This document shows, piece after piece, positions 25,111 through 34,677 of a stretch of DNA of 64,000 bases. Source of the DNA: DASRDU01 sp046331565 (GTDB lineage: Bacteria > Acidobacteriota > Blastocatellia > RBC074); the NCBI GenBank assembly GCA_046331565.1, contig JAXLQP010000001.1:620001-684000 (forward strand). The letters run 5' to 3'. A program made the translations under genes and the position numbers. The notes beneath the pieces are model-generated. The model searched no databases. It saw only the letters and a list, made by a program, of their open reading frames with translations, and was not told where the DNA came from. Numbering within the stretch: position 1 is the stretch's first letter; each line of letters opens with the position of its first letter.

Positions 25111-27666
25111 TCAGAGGCGTGACACACGGGCTTCAAGTTCAAGCGCGATGCGTGCCGGGTCATCGTCAGCGGCAAAGCGCACCGGTTCGCCAAAGGTGAT
25201 GGTGATGCGACCAGGGCGCGTGAAATACTGCCGCCGCTGCTTCAGTTCAAAAAGCCCGTCAATCCTGACCGGTACAATCGGAGCGTCAACGCTGGTTGCG
25301 AGCAGGCCGATGCCTGATCTGAACGGAGCCATCCGGCCATTTTCAGTTCTGCGACCTTCGGGAAAGACCAGCACGCTGTAACCGCGATCCATCGTTTCAC
25401 CCAGATAAGCAAAGCTGCGCCGAAAGCCGCTTTGCTGTGGCAGCGGAAAGACATTGAAAAGCGCGACCAGCAGCGCGTACTGAATTTTCATTCGCCACCT
25501 GGTGAAAACATTCGTCACGGTCGGATGCCTGAACGCGCGCAGCCTTTCGCCTTCCATCGCAATCGCCAGATGCCTCCGGTAACGCCCCGGCAGCGCCGCC
25601 TGAATCAATGACTGATCAACCATCGCAATGTGATTTGAAATAAACAGCGCCGGGCCGCGCAAATGCTTCAGGTGTTCAGCGCCACGCACACGCGGCCACG
25701 ACATCAGGCGCGTCAGCGGCAGCAGCAGCAGGTAAAAGCACAGCGTTCTGAGCCACGTCACCGGAAAACGCTGCGCCCAGCGCGGGTACAAATATTGCGC
25801 CACTGAACCCGCCGCTGTGCTTTCAGTCAGCATTTTTTCAAGGTCGGCAACAGTCGTTGAAGCAGTGATGGCGGCCTCGTCAAGCTGCACCTGGTAACGA
25901 TCTTCGAGCGCGCTGAGCAGTTCGACGCGGCCCAGCGAATCAAGCTTCAGATCGGTTGAAAGACTTGCGGTGTCGTTCAGTTTGTCCGGCGTGATTCCGC
26001 TGACGCTGGCAATCAAAGAACCAAGCACCGAAGACTTTGGTGAAGGCGGCGCGCCGGGTGATTTCATCAGTTCAGCCAGGCGCGCTTTGACTTCGCCCTT
26101 GCGAATCTTCTGCGTCGGCGTGCGCGGGAAATCGCTTTCAGGCCAGATGACCCAGTGGCGCATCTGCTGGTGTGTGGCCAGCGTTGCGTTGGCGCGTTCG
26201 ACGGCGCGGGCTGCGGCATCGTCAGCATTCGTTCGGGCTTTGCGCAGAATCAGTGCCGCGAGCGGTTCAGGCCCCTGAGCCGTTTCAATGCCGATGACGG
26301 CGCTGGCGCGAATTTCAGGCTGCGTCTCCAGCGCGGCTTCCAGGTCTTCGGGATAAATATTCAATCCGGCAGCGGTCACGATGACATCGCGGCTGCGGCC
26401 CTTGAAAAACAGATTTCCGGCGGCGTCCATTTCGCCGACATCGCCGGTGCGCAACCAGCCTTCGGCATCAGTGAGCGGCTGCACGCCTGCGCGCCAGTAT
26501 CCGGCAGCGACGTTGCCGCCGCGCACCATAATTTCGCCCTGTTCGCTCAGCCTGACTTCCTGGCCCGGCAGCGTTTTGCCAATCGAACCGTGACTGAGTT
26601 TGAAAGGATGATTGACGCTGATGAGCGAAGCCGTTTCAGTCATGCCGTAACCCTGCACGACGGCAAAGCCGAGCCGCTGCCAGAAATTCTCGGTTTCAGC
26701 GTTGAGCGTCGCGCCGCCAGCGACAAAGGCCCAGAACTTCCAGCCAAAGCGACGGTGAATCCGGCGAAACATCCACCATCGTCTGAGCCAGTGCACAGTG
26801 GCGGCGCGGTCAATCGCCTGCGCAAAGTTTGTCTCTCCCATTTGCGCCGCAGCTTCGCGTTCGATCTTTTCGCGCAGGCTGTCGAGTTGTCGCGGCACAG
26901 CCACAATGACTGAAATGCGATTACGCCTGACCGTTCCAATGATTTCAGCCGGATTGAGCGAGCTTTGAAAATAAACCTCGCCGCCGAGCAGTTGCGGGAC
27001 AAAGATGCCCATAAACTGCCCGAAGACGTGGCTGAGCGGAACGAGATTCAGAAAGCGGATGGGATGAAAGAATCGCTCCCATTTGATGTATTTGCTGATT
27101 TCGCGTTCCAGCGGCAACAGGTTGGCCAGCAGGTTGCGATGCGACAGGCAGACGCCTTTGGGTTCAGCCGTCGTGCCCGAAGTGAAAATGATCTGCGCGA
27201 GGTGATCGGGCGAACTGACTTCAGGCTGATAACGCGCTGTGGAATGGTGCGCGCAGATTTGTGTTAGCTGAGTCAGAGGAATTGAAGGCGGCGCGTTTTC
27301 AAAATGAAGATGATCAGTGCCTGCAAGCAGCAGGCGGGCCGCGACCTGCTGCTGCACGCGAGCCGCGAAATCAGGCGCGGTCTGCACATCAAGCGGCACG
27401 ACGACTGCGCCGCGCAACAGGCAGCCGAAAAAAGCGGCAATCCATTCGGCGCTGTTCCCAGCCTGGATCAGAATCCGGTCAGACTGACCGATTCCGCGCG
27501 CTTCAAGTTCGCGGGCAAACTGAAACGACGTGACCGCCAGTTTTTCATAAGACCATCTGACGGTGCGCAGCCCGTGCCTGGCGACGACTGCTGTTTCATC
27601 GCCGCGCCGCAGCGCATCATCAATCAGACTGGTGATCGTTTCTCGCATCGCAGACAGGGTAAACAA
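25111..27666 (-). CDS. Acyl-activating enzyme / ACP / acyltransferase fusion
   Basis: Three domains lie in one 851-residue chain. An AMP-binding acyl-activating domain (about 10-535) has the P-loop FTSGTTAEPKG (161-171), GYGMTETA and catalytic K520. A phosphopantetheine carrier domain (about 540-612) has the attachment serine S577 in LDSLGR. A PlsC-type acyltransferase (about 650-851) has H679-x4-D684 and FPEG (768-771). The chain could activate a fatty acid, load it on its own carrier and transfer it to a lysophospholipid or similar acceptor at the membrane. This resembles E. coli Aas, but that enzyme has no built-in carrier and the domain order is reversed. The first ATG (27666) or the seventh codon (27648) could be the start. 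The gene stands alone and diverges from the exopolysaccharide locus. Confidence 0.9.
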   Translation of the reverse strand: MFTLSAMRETITSLIDDALRRGDETAVVARHGLRTVRWSYEKLAVTSFQFARELEARGIGQSDRILIQAGNSAEWIAAFFGCLLRGAVVVPLDVQTAPDFAARVQQQVAARLLLAGTDHLHFENAPPSIPLTQLTQICAHHSTARYQPEVSSPDHLAQIIFTSGTTAEPKGVCLSHRNLLANLLPLEREISKYIKWERFFHPIRFLNLVPLSHVFGQFMGIFVPQLLGGEVYFQSSLNPAEIIGTVRRNRISVIVAVPRQLDSLREKIEREAAAQMGETNFAQAIDRAATVHWLRRWWMFRRIHRRFGWKFWAFVAGGATLNAETENFWQRLGFAVVQGYGMTETASLISVNHPFKLSHGSIGKTLPGQEVRLSEQGEIMVRGGNVAAGYWRAGVQPLTDAEGWLRTGDVGEMDAAGNLFFKGRSRDVIVTAAGLNIYPEDLEAALETQPEIRASAVIGIETAQGPEPLAALILRKARTNADDAAARAVERANATLATHQQMRHWVIWPESDFPRTPTQKIRKGEVKARLAELMKSPGAPPSPKSSVLGSLIASVSGITPDKLNDTASLSTDLKLDSLGRVELLSALEDRYQVQLDEAAITASTTVADLEKMLTESTAAGSVAQYLYPRWAQRFPVTWLRTLCFYLLLLPLTRLMSWPRVRGAEHLKHLRGPALFISNHIAMVDQSLIQAALPGRYRRHLAIAMEGERLRAFRHPTVTNVFTRWRMKIQYALLVALFNVFPLPQQSGFRRSFAYLGETMDRGYSVLVFPEGRRTENGRMAPFRSGIGLLATSVDAPIVPVRIDGLFELKQRRQYFTRPGRITITFGEPVRFAADDDPARIALELEARVSRL

Positions 27667-28048
27667 TTCGCTCGCAACAGATCAGCAGGCCTGTGACACT
27701 TCCTGCATCAGGTTTGGTTCAGAACTGTCACGCTGGTTCCTGATTCCTGAACCCTGATGCCTGTTTTCAGAAAATCAGGAATCAGGAATCAGGAATCAGG
27801 ACTGAGAACATCCATTCTGACCAGGCTGAAGCGGGATGACAAATTACGTCATCCGCTGGGTTGCTGACCCGTTGCTGCAAGGATTTAATCACTGACTCAT
27901 CACAGGATGGCCAAAAGTTTTTGTAGATAATCTCAGCGGTTGATCTTAGAATGAAACGGACCCGAACGGCTGCCCTCAGGCCCAACCTCCGCAGCCTTTA
28001 ATTCAGAACGTCAAACAACCCTGCTGACTTTTAATGCACGAGGACGTG
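27667..28048. other. Divergent intergenic region upstream of the exopolysaccharide locus
   Basis: This 382-bp gap separates the divergent acyl-activating gene and the exopolysaccharide locus, so promoters for both should lie here. It contains the TCAGGAA hairpin at 27737-27788. To the right, a less GC-rich stretch at 27895-27960 is the likeliest promoter area for the long operon, with a GATAAT hexamer at 27926-27931 but no convincing -35 box. No RNA gene was recognised. Confidence 0.5.
27737..27800. repeat. TCAGGAA heptamer hairpin
   Basis: Bases 27775-27800 are three exact TCAGGAA units plus a partial fourth. Bases 27737-27750 are the perfect 14-nt reverse complement of the first two units, forming a hairpin with a 24-nt loop. 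Confidence 0.88.
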
Positions 28049-28729
28049 ATGCCGGTGAAGTGTTGTGTCAGATGGTTGTGTCAAAGCCTGACGGTTCTCT
28101 CACTGCTGCTGTGCCATTCTGTTTTTGCTCAGACAACGGCAGCGCGCAGCGAACAGGCTCAGCCGCAGGGAACTTACCGCATTCACATCGGGGACAAGCT
28201 CAGCGTCAGATTTTTGTACCAGCCTGAACTCAATGAACCGGTCGTGGTCGTCCGGCCTGACGGTTTCATCAGCCTGCAAATGATCAATGATCTGAAAGCC
28301 GCCGGACTGACTGTGTCTGACCTGAAGCAGGCGATTGAAGCGGCCTTCAGCGAACAGTTGCTGCGGCCTGAAGTGACGGTCAGTCTGCTTGAATTTGTTG
28401 CGCCGCGTGTGTTCGTCGGCGGCCAGGTGCAGAAGCCGGGCAGTTATGAACTGCGTTCGGCCCAGACCGTGTTGCAGGCGGTGATCGTGGCCGGAGGCTT
28501 TACCAGAGAAGCGAGCCGCCGGATGGTGCTGCACGCGCGCCCGGTCGGTGAACGCGAATTGAAAGTCACGCTCGTTGATCTCAAAGAGTTACTCAGCGCC
28601 GGCAGCAGTGGCCAGGAAAGCGCTCTCGCAGATGGCGATTATGTTTTTGTGCCCGATTCAAAACTGGCGAAATTCACGCAGATTGTCGAATCCTTCCGGT
28701 TTGCCATGCCGGGTTTCACGATTCGTTAA
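28049..28729 (+). CDS. Polysaccharide export protein (Wza-like, SLBB domain)
   Basis: The roughly 226-residue protein has a signal peptide. A polysaccharide-export domain (YRIHIGDKLSVRFLYQPELN, VRPDGFISL) follows, then an SLBB-type segment (VFVGGQVQKPGSYELR). It should form or line the outer-membrane exit for the glycan made by the following genes. The ATG at 28049 is preferred because AGGA lies four bases before it; the earlier ATG at 28034 has no ribosome-binding site. It lacks a clear lipobox cysteine, unlike Wza, and is shorter, so it may need an additional outer-membrane partner. It is the first gene of the locus. Confidence 0.9.
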   Translation: MPVKCCVRWLCQSLTVLSLLLCHSVFAQTTAARSEQAQPQGTYRIHIGDKLSVRFLYQPELNEPVVVVRPDGFISLQMINDLKAAGLTVSDLKQAIEAAFSEQLLRPEVTVSLLEFVAPRVFVGGQVQKPGSYELRSAQTVLQAVIVAGGFTREASRRMVLHARPVGERELKVTLVDLKELLSAGSSGQESALADGDYVFVPDSKLAKFTQIVESFRFAMPGFTIR

Positions 28730-28741
28730 GGGTGGAGAGGA

Positions 28742-30262
28742 ATGATGGTTCAGGCGAATCAGAATGTGACGGGTGGGCTGGAAAGTCTGACGCGCGAAAC
28801 GCTTGCTGTGCTGTGGGCGCGCAAATGGCTGATGATCGCCATCTTCTTTTCGGTGCTTGGCTCAGGCATGGTCGTGACCGTTCTGATGACGCCGACGTTT
28901 GAATCCTCAATGAAAATTCTGGTATCGCGTGAGCGCGTTGATCCGCAGGTTAGTCCTGGTGAAGCGCGCAATGAAAGTGCGCGGGCCGACATCAGCGACG
29001 AAGAGTTCAATTCAGAAATTGAAATCATTCAAAGCCGCCAGGTGCTCGAAGCTGTCGTTAAGGAAATCGGACTCGATCACGCCAAAGCTCCGCACGGTTT
29101 CTTTTCGGATTTGAAATCGCGCGCGGCTGAATTTTATCGCTCGCTGCACAATCAGGCTGAACCAACCAGCATCGAACGCGCCATTCGCAGCGTCAGCGAA
29201 GGTCTCGAAGTCGTTTCAGTCAAAAAGTCGCGCGTCATCAAAGTCACGTTCAGGGATTCAGACCCTGACCGCGCGGCGAAACTGCTCAACACGCTGTATC
29301 AGAAATATTCCGATCATCATCTGAAACTGCGCCAGAATTCGCAGGCGGCGCTGGTTTTCAAACAGCAGGCCGATTCATTCAGAGGTCGGCTTGACAATGC
29401 CACCGAAGCCCTCAAACAGTTCGATGCCAGAAACGGCGTGGCCTCGGTCGCGGCGCAGAAGGAATTGCTGATGCAGCAGTTCTATCAGACGCAGAGCCAG
29501 GCCAATGCGGCCCGCACCGAAATCCTCGAAACCGAACAGCGCATCACCGCGCTCAAAAGCCAGCTTGCCACTCAGCCCGAACGCATCGAAACCGGAACCA
29601 CCACAAAATATGTGCCCGCGCTCGACCGGATGAAGGATGAGCTGATGCAGCTTGAATTGCAGCGCACGCAACTGTTGCAGAAATACAAACCCGAACATCG
29701 CCTGGTCAAAGACATCGAGCAGCGCATCGCGCAGACCAGAGAGGTCATCGAACGCGAAGAGAAGGCTCCGCCGCAGGAAAAATCGGTTGCGCTCAATGAG
29801 GTCCATCGTCGCCTGATGAACGATCTGCTCAGCGCCCAGGCCAATCTGATGGCGCTGCGCGAACGTGAACGAAGCCTGACCACGCAGGCCGCGCAGTATC
29901 AGGCCCGCGTGCTTGAACTCGACCAGAAAGCTTACGAAAAGACCGAACTCGAACGACAGAAAACAGTCAATGAAGAGGCGTGGCTGCTTTATCACAAGAA
30001 GTCGCAGGAGGCCGAAATTGCCGACGCGCTGACGCAGGAAAAAGTCGCCAACATCAGTCTCGCCGATGCCGCCAGCCCGAATTACAAACCAATCAGTCCG
30101 AAACCGATGCTGAATCTTTTCGTCTTCGTCGTGGTTGGCCTGATTGCCGCCATTGCCGGAGCGATTGCGCTGGAACGCATCAATCCGACCGTGCGCGGCG
30201 CTGACAGCGTGCGCCGTCATTTCGGAATGGACGTGCTGGCTTCAATTTCAGACGCGCAGTAA
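28742..30262 (+). CDS. Chain-length determinant / GNVR-domain protein (Wzc-like, kinase-less)
   Basis: The 506-residue protein has a membrane helix near residues 30-50 and a second near 455-475. Between them is a long, largely helical periplasmic region with coiled-coil character (heptad-like Q, L, E and R stretches from about 200 to 420). This is the Wzz/GNVR architecture of polysaccharide co-polymerases. The tyrosine-kinase domain that Wzc carries at its C-terminus is missing and is supplied, in degenerate form, by the next gene. It overlaps nothing and starts 12 bp after the export gene, with GGAGAGGA upstream. Confidence 0.92.
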   Translation: MMVQANQNVTGGLESLTRETLAVLWARKWLMIAIFFSVLGSGMVVTVLMTPTFESSMKILVSRERVDPQVSPGEARNESARADISDEEFNSEIEIIQSRQVLEAVVKEIGLDHAKAPHGFFSDLKSRAAEFYRSLHNQAEPTSIERAIRSVSEGLEVVSVKKSRVIKVTFRDSDPDRAAKLLNTLYQKYSDHHLKLRQNSQAALVFKQQADSFRGRLDNATEALKQFDARNGVASVAAQKELLMQQFYQTQSQANAARTEILETEQRITALKSQLATQPERIETGTTTKYVPALDRMKDELMQLELQRTQLLQKYKPEHRLVKDIEQRIAQTREVIEREEKAPPQEKSVALNEVHRRLMNDLLSAQANLMALRERERSLTTQAAQYQARVLELDQKAYEKTELERQKTVNEEAWLLYHKKSQEAEIADALTQEKVANISLADAASPNYKPISPKPMLNLFVFVVVGLIAAIAGAIALERINPTVRGADSVRRHFGMDVLASISDAQ

Positions 30263-30395
30263 TGAAAGGCTGCGCCGGGCAATTCGCTTGAAAACAAGAG
30301 CAGGGCGTCAATCCAGGCGACCCGGCCACCACCGCCCCGGTCAGAACCGCGCGACATTCATCAGATCGCGCAATGAACCAGGGAGACAACAAAAT

Positions 30396-31625
30396 ATGGC
30401 CAGAGTATTTGAGGCGATGCAGAAATATGGTCGCACCAGCGCCACTGAAGGCGATTATGCGAGCACCTTTCTTCAGTTCTACGATTTTGAGAACGAAGCC
30501 GGGCCGGACGCGCCAGCCAGCGTCAGTCAGCCTGAAGCGGTGATGACTGATCACCCTGTCATGACCGATTACGCGGAACCGGGTATCAGGTATGCCGGTC
30601 AGAGCGACATCGAAGAGGGTTGCGTGCTTGACCTTGATGAAACGATGCTCGCCGCCGATCAGGTCGAAGCTTCAGAACCGGCGTGGGTTGACGAAGAGCC
30701 GTTGCAGCATCTGTGGGAATATCCTGAAGCGCAGCTCAGCAATCAGCAGTTTCAGCCAGCCGGTGAAGTCGCGGTCGAAGCCGAAGCCGTCTGTGACGCC
30801 ATCGAAACCGAAGCCATTACCGAACCAGCCGTTGAAATTCAGGCTGAATCAGTCGAAGCCGTGACAATGGCCGAAGCCTGTGAGCCGGTCAGCGAATTTG
30901 TTCCTGAGCCTGAGCCGGTGGAACCGCTGGTTGATGTTGCAACTCAGGATGAACTGGCAATGACTGCCCCGGCAGTTGAAACTGAAGCGGTGCTGGAACA
31001 AACGGCGGCGAGTACCGCGCTGATTCCGGCGACGCCGCATGAGCTGGTCATCAATTCGCTGCCCGCGCACGTCCGCGATGAATTTCGCCGCCTGCGCAGT
31101 TCGCTGCTGCTCGCGGCTGATGCGCAGCAGTTGCAGGTCATGATGGTGTGCGGAGTTGAGCCGGGCGACGGCGGCAGTTTTGTCGCGCGCCACCTGAGCC
31201 TGCTGCTGGCTGAATTCGACAAGATCAATGTCGGACGTTTTGAATTGAACGACCAGACGCCCGCCGATGAGCAGTCTGATGTGTCGCCGGAAAATTATCA
31301 GCTTGCGCTGCGCCGGACGCCGCTGCCGAACCTGCGTGAGATTGCAACGACGCAGGGCAGCGTGACGCTCAGCGAACTGTTGCGCGTTTGCGACACACGC
31401 ACCATGATTTCAATGCTCAAGTCGCGGTTTGATTTCGTGCTGATTGATGCTCCGGCGGTGACAGCGAACCCTGACACGGCGCTGCTGGCGTCGCAGGTGG
31501 ACGGTGTGATTCTGGTCGCGCAGCAGGATGAAACGCGGTGTCATGCACTTGCCGCCGCCAGAGCCGCATTGCAGAATGCCAAAGCCAATGTCCTGGGAGT
31601 CGTCCTGAACCGGCGACGGAAATAG
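30396..31625 (+). CDS. BY-kinase-like (CpsD/CapB) protein with degenerate ATP site
   Basis: The C-terminal 200 residues follow the bacterial tyrosine-kinase/MinD fold: EFRRLRSSLLL (229-239), the P-loop region GVEPGDGGSF (253-262) and the Walker B strand FDFVLIDAPAV (346-356). The lysine expected in GKS/T at the P-loop is glycine (GGS), the A' motif VDADLR is absent, and there is no C-terminal tyrosine cluster. Catalysis is therefore unlikely. About 200 acidic residues rich in E, A, V and P precede the domain. The start at 30396 is supported by AGGGAGA and by MARVFEAMQKYG, a usual opening in this family. It probably has a structural or regulatory role with the co-polymerase encoded just upstream. 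Confidence 0.85.
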   Translation: MARVFEAMQKYGRTSATEGDYASTFLQFYDFENEAGPDAPASVSQPEAVMTDHPVMTDYAEPGIRYAGQSDIEEGCVLDLDETMLAADQVEASEPAWVDEEPLQHLWEYPEAQLSNQQFQPAGEVAVEAEAVCDAIETEAITEPAVEIQAESVEAVTMAEACEPVSEFVPEPEPVEPLVDVATQDELAMTAPAVETEAVLEQTAASTALIPATPHELVINSLPAHVRDEFRRLRSSLLLAADAQQLQVMMVCGVEPGDGGSFVARHLSLLLAEFDKINVGRFELNDQTPADEQSDVSPENYQLALRRTPLPNLREIATTQGSVTLSELLRVCDTRTMISMLKSRFDFVLIDAPAVTANPDTALLASQVDGVILVAQQDETRCHALAAARAALQNAKANVLGVVLNRRRK

Positions 31626-31651
31626 TCTGGTTATTAAACTGGAGTCGAGGA

Positions 31652-33067
31652 ATGCTATCAACCCGGTGGTCAGCACTGACACGCACGCAGAAACTGCTGG
31701 ATCTGTTTCTGCTGGTGGTCGCATTCGGGCTGTCCTTTGTCTGGGCCGGACACCTGCCCGGGCCGCTCAGCGAACTGCCCGGCGCAGTCCGCCTGGCTGA
31801 TGCGCTGTTTTTCGGGCTGCTGCTGATCTGCTGGTACATCTTCCTCTCGAATTTATGGCTGTACCGCTCGCGGCGGCTGGCGCAGTGGCACGATGAGCTG
31901 CTCGATGTTTTCAAGGCGGTCAGTTATAACTCGGTCGCGCTGACATTCATTGCCGTCATTGCGCAATGGAGCGTGGTTGATCGCACGGTGCTGGTCGGTT
32001 TCTGGCTGACGGCTTTTGAACTGCTCTTTGTGCTGCGCCTGGCGCGGCGGGTGATTCTCAGCCATTTTCGCCGTCGCGGACTCAATCCGCGTTATGTATT
32101 GATTGCCGGAGTCGGGCCGCGCGGGCAGCAGATGGCTGAACGCTTCGAGCGCCATCCTGAGCTTGGCTATCGCCTGCTCGGTTTCATTGACAACGTCAGT
32201 ACGCCGGATGAAGTGCCGCGCCTGCTTGGCAGACTTGAAACGCTGCCGGAATATCTGGCCGGCAATATCGTGGATGAAATCATCATCACGCTGCCGGTCA
32301 AATCCTATTACCAGGAGATTGCCAGCATCGTCCGGCTGGCCGAAGATCAGGGCGTGATGGTGCGGATTCATTCTGATCTGTTCAATCGGCGGCTGGCGCG
32401 CTCGGTCGCGGAACAGTTCGATGAAATTCCGGTGCTGACGCTGTATATGAGTCCGCGCACGGACTGGAAGATGGGCATCAAGCGGCTGATTGATGTGCTT
32501 GTTTCAGGCCTGGCGCTGCTGCTGCTGTCGCCGCTGCTGGCCGTCATTGCGCTGGCGGTCAGGCTGACTTCGCCCGGCCCGGCGGTCTTTGTGCAGGAGC
32601 GTGTCGGCTTCAACAAGCGTCGCTTTCAGATGTTCAAGTTCCGCACGATGGTGATTGATGCCGAGCAGCGGATGGCTGAAATCGAACACCTCAACGAAGC
32701 GCAGGGGCCGGTTTTCAAGATCAAAAAGGATCCGCGCCTGACGCCGATTGGCGGTTTTCTGCGCAAGACCAGCCTTGATGAACTGCCGCAGTTGTACAAC
32801 GTGCTGAAAGGCGATCTGTCGCTGGTCGGCCCGCGCCCGCTCTCGGTGCGCGATTTCGAGCGGTTCAATGAATTCTGGTTCAATCGCCGCTTTACCGTGC
32901 GTCCGGGCATCACCTGCATCTGGCAGGTGTCGGGCCGCAGCAATACGAGTTTTGAGCAGTGGATTCAGCAGGATCTTGATTACATTGATAACTGGTCGCT
33001 CGCCCTCGATCTCAAGATTCTTTTCAAAACCATTCCCGCCGTGCTGCGCGGCGACGGAGCCATGTAA
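31652..33067 (+). CDS. Initiating sugar-phosphate transferase (undecaprenyl-phosphate glycose-1-phosphate transferase)
   Basis: The 471-residue protein has four N-terminal membrane helices, a central CoA-binding-like domain (VLIAGVGPRGQQMAERF) and the C-terminal bacterial sugar-transferase domain. The catalytic landmarks are SPGPAVFVQERVGF, MFKFRTM, KTSLDELPQL and GDLSLVGPRPL. Such enzymes (WcaJ, WbaP, EpsL types) start exopolysaccharide repeat units by moving a sugar-1-phosphate onto undecaprenyl phosphate. The ATG at 31652 follows GTCGAGGA. The gene lies between the kinase-like gene and the polymerase. Confidence 0.94.
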   Translation: MLSTRWSALTRTQKLLDLFLLVVAFGLSFVWAGHLPGPLSELPGAVRLADALFFGLLLICWYIFLSNLWLYRSRRLAQWHDELLDVFKAVSYNSVALTFIAVIAQWSVVDRTVLVGFWLTAFELLFVLRLARRVILSHFRRRGLNPRYVLIAGVGPRGQQMAERFERHPELGYRLLGFIDNVSTPDEVPRLLGRLETLPEYLAGNIVDEIIITLPVKSYYQEIASIVRLAEDQGVMVRIHSDLFNRRLARSVAEQFDEIPVLTLYMSPRTDWKMGIKRLIDVLVSGLALLLLSPLLAVIALAVRLTSPGPAVFVQERVGFNKRRFQMFKFRTMVIDAEQRMAEIEHLNEAQGPVFKIKKDPRLTPIGGFLRKTSLDELPQLYNVLKGDLSLVGPRPLSVRDFERFNEFWFNRRFTVRPGITCIWQVSGRSNTSFEQWIQQDLDYIDNWSLALDLKILFKTIPAVLRGDGAM

Positions 33068-33105
33068 GAACAGCCCTGATTGTCAGTTGATCGGAGCCAC
33101 ACCGT

Positions 33106-34677
33106 TTGAGCAGTATCGGGCAGACCATCAGGGGCAGTCATCAGCCATTGCTGACTGAACAGGCCGCACAGCGCACGCTGCCGAAGCGTCGCATTCTCCC
33201 TTTCATCCTGACCGTTTCGCTGGCGCTGATGCTTGGCGCAGTGCTGGCGCTGCTGACCACGATGCCGATGGCGTGGCTCGCGCTGTCGTGCCTCGCCGTG
33301 TGCGGCGGGCTGATGGTGACGATCTGGAACTGGACACAGTTGCCATTATGGCCGGTGCTGAGGTTCGGGCTGATCTTCTGCTTTTCCTTCCGACTTGAAA
33401 TCAATTTTTTTGCCGACAAGAAAACTCACGCTGAACCGGCGGGGCTGAATGTTTCACTCGCGCTGCTGCTGGCAATGCTGCTGACTGCATTGAAGCTGGC
33501 CGAAAACCGTCAGGCGATGAAGCGCGAACGCATCGTGCCGACCGGCTTTGCCGTGACGTTCGGCGCGCTGGTGCTGTGGTGCGCGGTGTCGGTGCTGTAT
33601 GGCAGTGAGTATCTGATGGGCGCGTATGCGTTGTTCGGAGTTCTGACTTCAGGGATGATCTGTTACGCGGCGGCAATTTGTTTCAGTGACACAAACGCGC
33701 TGCGCCAGGCCGTGCTGGCGGCGGCCTGCGCGGTTGGTTTCAGCGGCCTGATCGGATTGCTGCAATATCAGTTCGGCATTGCGACGGACTGGAGCATTCT
33801 TGGTTCGATTGCCGAAGACCGTGTGCAGAAGATCGCGGACGGTGACGTATCGCGCGTCGCCGGACTGCTGACAATGGCTAATGCTTTCGGGTGGTATCTG
33901 GTGGCCTTTCTGCCGCTGCTGATTGCGCCTGCGCTGCTACAGCTCAGACAACTGCGCCTGACTGAAAAGGCCGCGCTGATGGCGGCTGTCGGACTTGGTT
34001 CAATCGCGCTGATTCTGACTTATGCGCGGGGAAGCTGGATTTCATTTGTGATTTCGATGGCAGCGCTGTCGCTGCTGGCTTATCGCGCTACGGCGAGCGC
34101 GGAGCGACGCCGCTACGTCTGGCGGATGGGCGGCATTCTGGCGCTCGTGACGCTGCTGGCGCTGCCGTTTGCGCCGATGATTTACACGCGCCTGACCGAA
34201 GATGATCGCGGCGCGGCTGAATCGCGGCTGCCGCTGATGGAAGTGGCCACCGGGATGATCTCTGACAATCCGCTGCTCGGCGTTGGCCTGAGCGCTTATG
34301 AAACAGAGATGCGCCGGTACGATCAGACGAACGAAAAGATCACCGACGATTTTGACTGGCCGGTGCACAACATCTTTCTGCACATCGCGGCTGAAAGCGG
34401 CATTCCGGCGCTGCTGCTGCTGCTGCTGCTGATTGCCATGGCGGTCTGGCGGGCGTGGCCGGTGATTCAGAGTCAGAATCCGATGCTGCGGGCGCAGGCG
34501 GTCGGACTGCTGACGGGCCTGCTGGCATACCTGCTGACCGGACTGAAAGAGCTTGGGTCACTGGGTTCGGGGCAGCATCGCATTCTCTTTCTGCTGCTTG
34601 GGCTGCTGCTGGCTGCGGCACAGGCAGAACAGCGTGACAGGCAGAAAGCCGGGAACTTCACTGAGCCGCAGGCATGA
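33106..34677 (+). CDS. O-antigen ligase / Wzy-type polymerase
   Basis: The protein of about 520 residues has roughly 11 to 12 membrane helices. It contains the Wzy_C-type landmarks LTYARGSWISF and, in the large periplasmic loop, NPLLGVGLSAYE and VHNIFLHIAAESG. It should polymerise lipid-linked repeat units or ligate them to an acceptor. Its start is uncertain: the frame opens with TTG at 33106 after CGGAG, and there is no upstream ATG. The stop overlaps the start of the flippase gene by four bases. Confidence 0.85.
   Translation: MSSIGQTIRGSHQPLLTEQAAQRTLPKRRILPFILTVSLALMLGAVLALLTTMPMAWLALSCLAVCGGLMVTIWNWTQLPLWPVLRFGLIFCFSFRLEINFFADKKTHAEPAGLNVSLALLLAMLLTALKLAENRQAMKRERIVPTGFAVTFGALVLWCAVSVLYGSEYLMGAYALFGVLTSGMICYAAAICFSDTNALRQAVLAAACAVGFSGLIGLLQYQFGIATDWSILGSIAEDRVQKIADGDVSRVAGLLTMANAFGWYLVAFLPLLIAPALLQLRQLRLTEKAALMAAVGLGSIALILTYARGSWISFVISMAALSLLAYRATASAERRRYVWRMGGILALVTLLALPFAPMIYTRLTEDDRGAAESRLPLMEVATGMISDNPLLGVGLSAYETEMRRYDQTNEKITDDFDWPVHNIFLHIAAESGIPALLLLLLLIAMAVWRAWPVIQSQNPMLRAQAVGLLTGLLAYLLTGLKELGSLGSGQHRILFLLLGLLLAAAQAEQRDRQKAGNFTEPQA

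Noticed and set aside
27775..27800. Possible origin-type iterons (TCAGGAA tandem)
   Set aside because: Only three full copies are present, with no DnaA boxes or replication gene nearby, and the repeat folds with an upstream complementary arm like the other hairpins.
29375..30220. Minus-strand open frame of about 281 codons
   Set aside because: It is antisense to the chain-length determinant gene and shows no domain or start signal.
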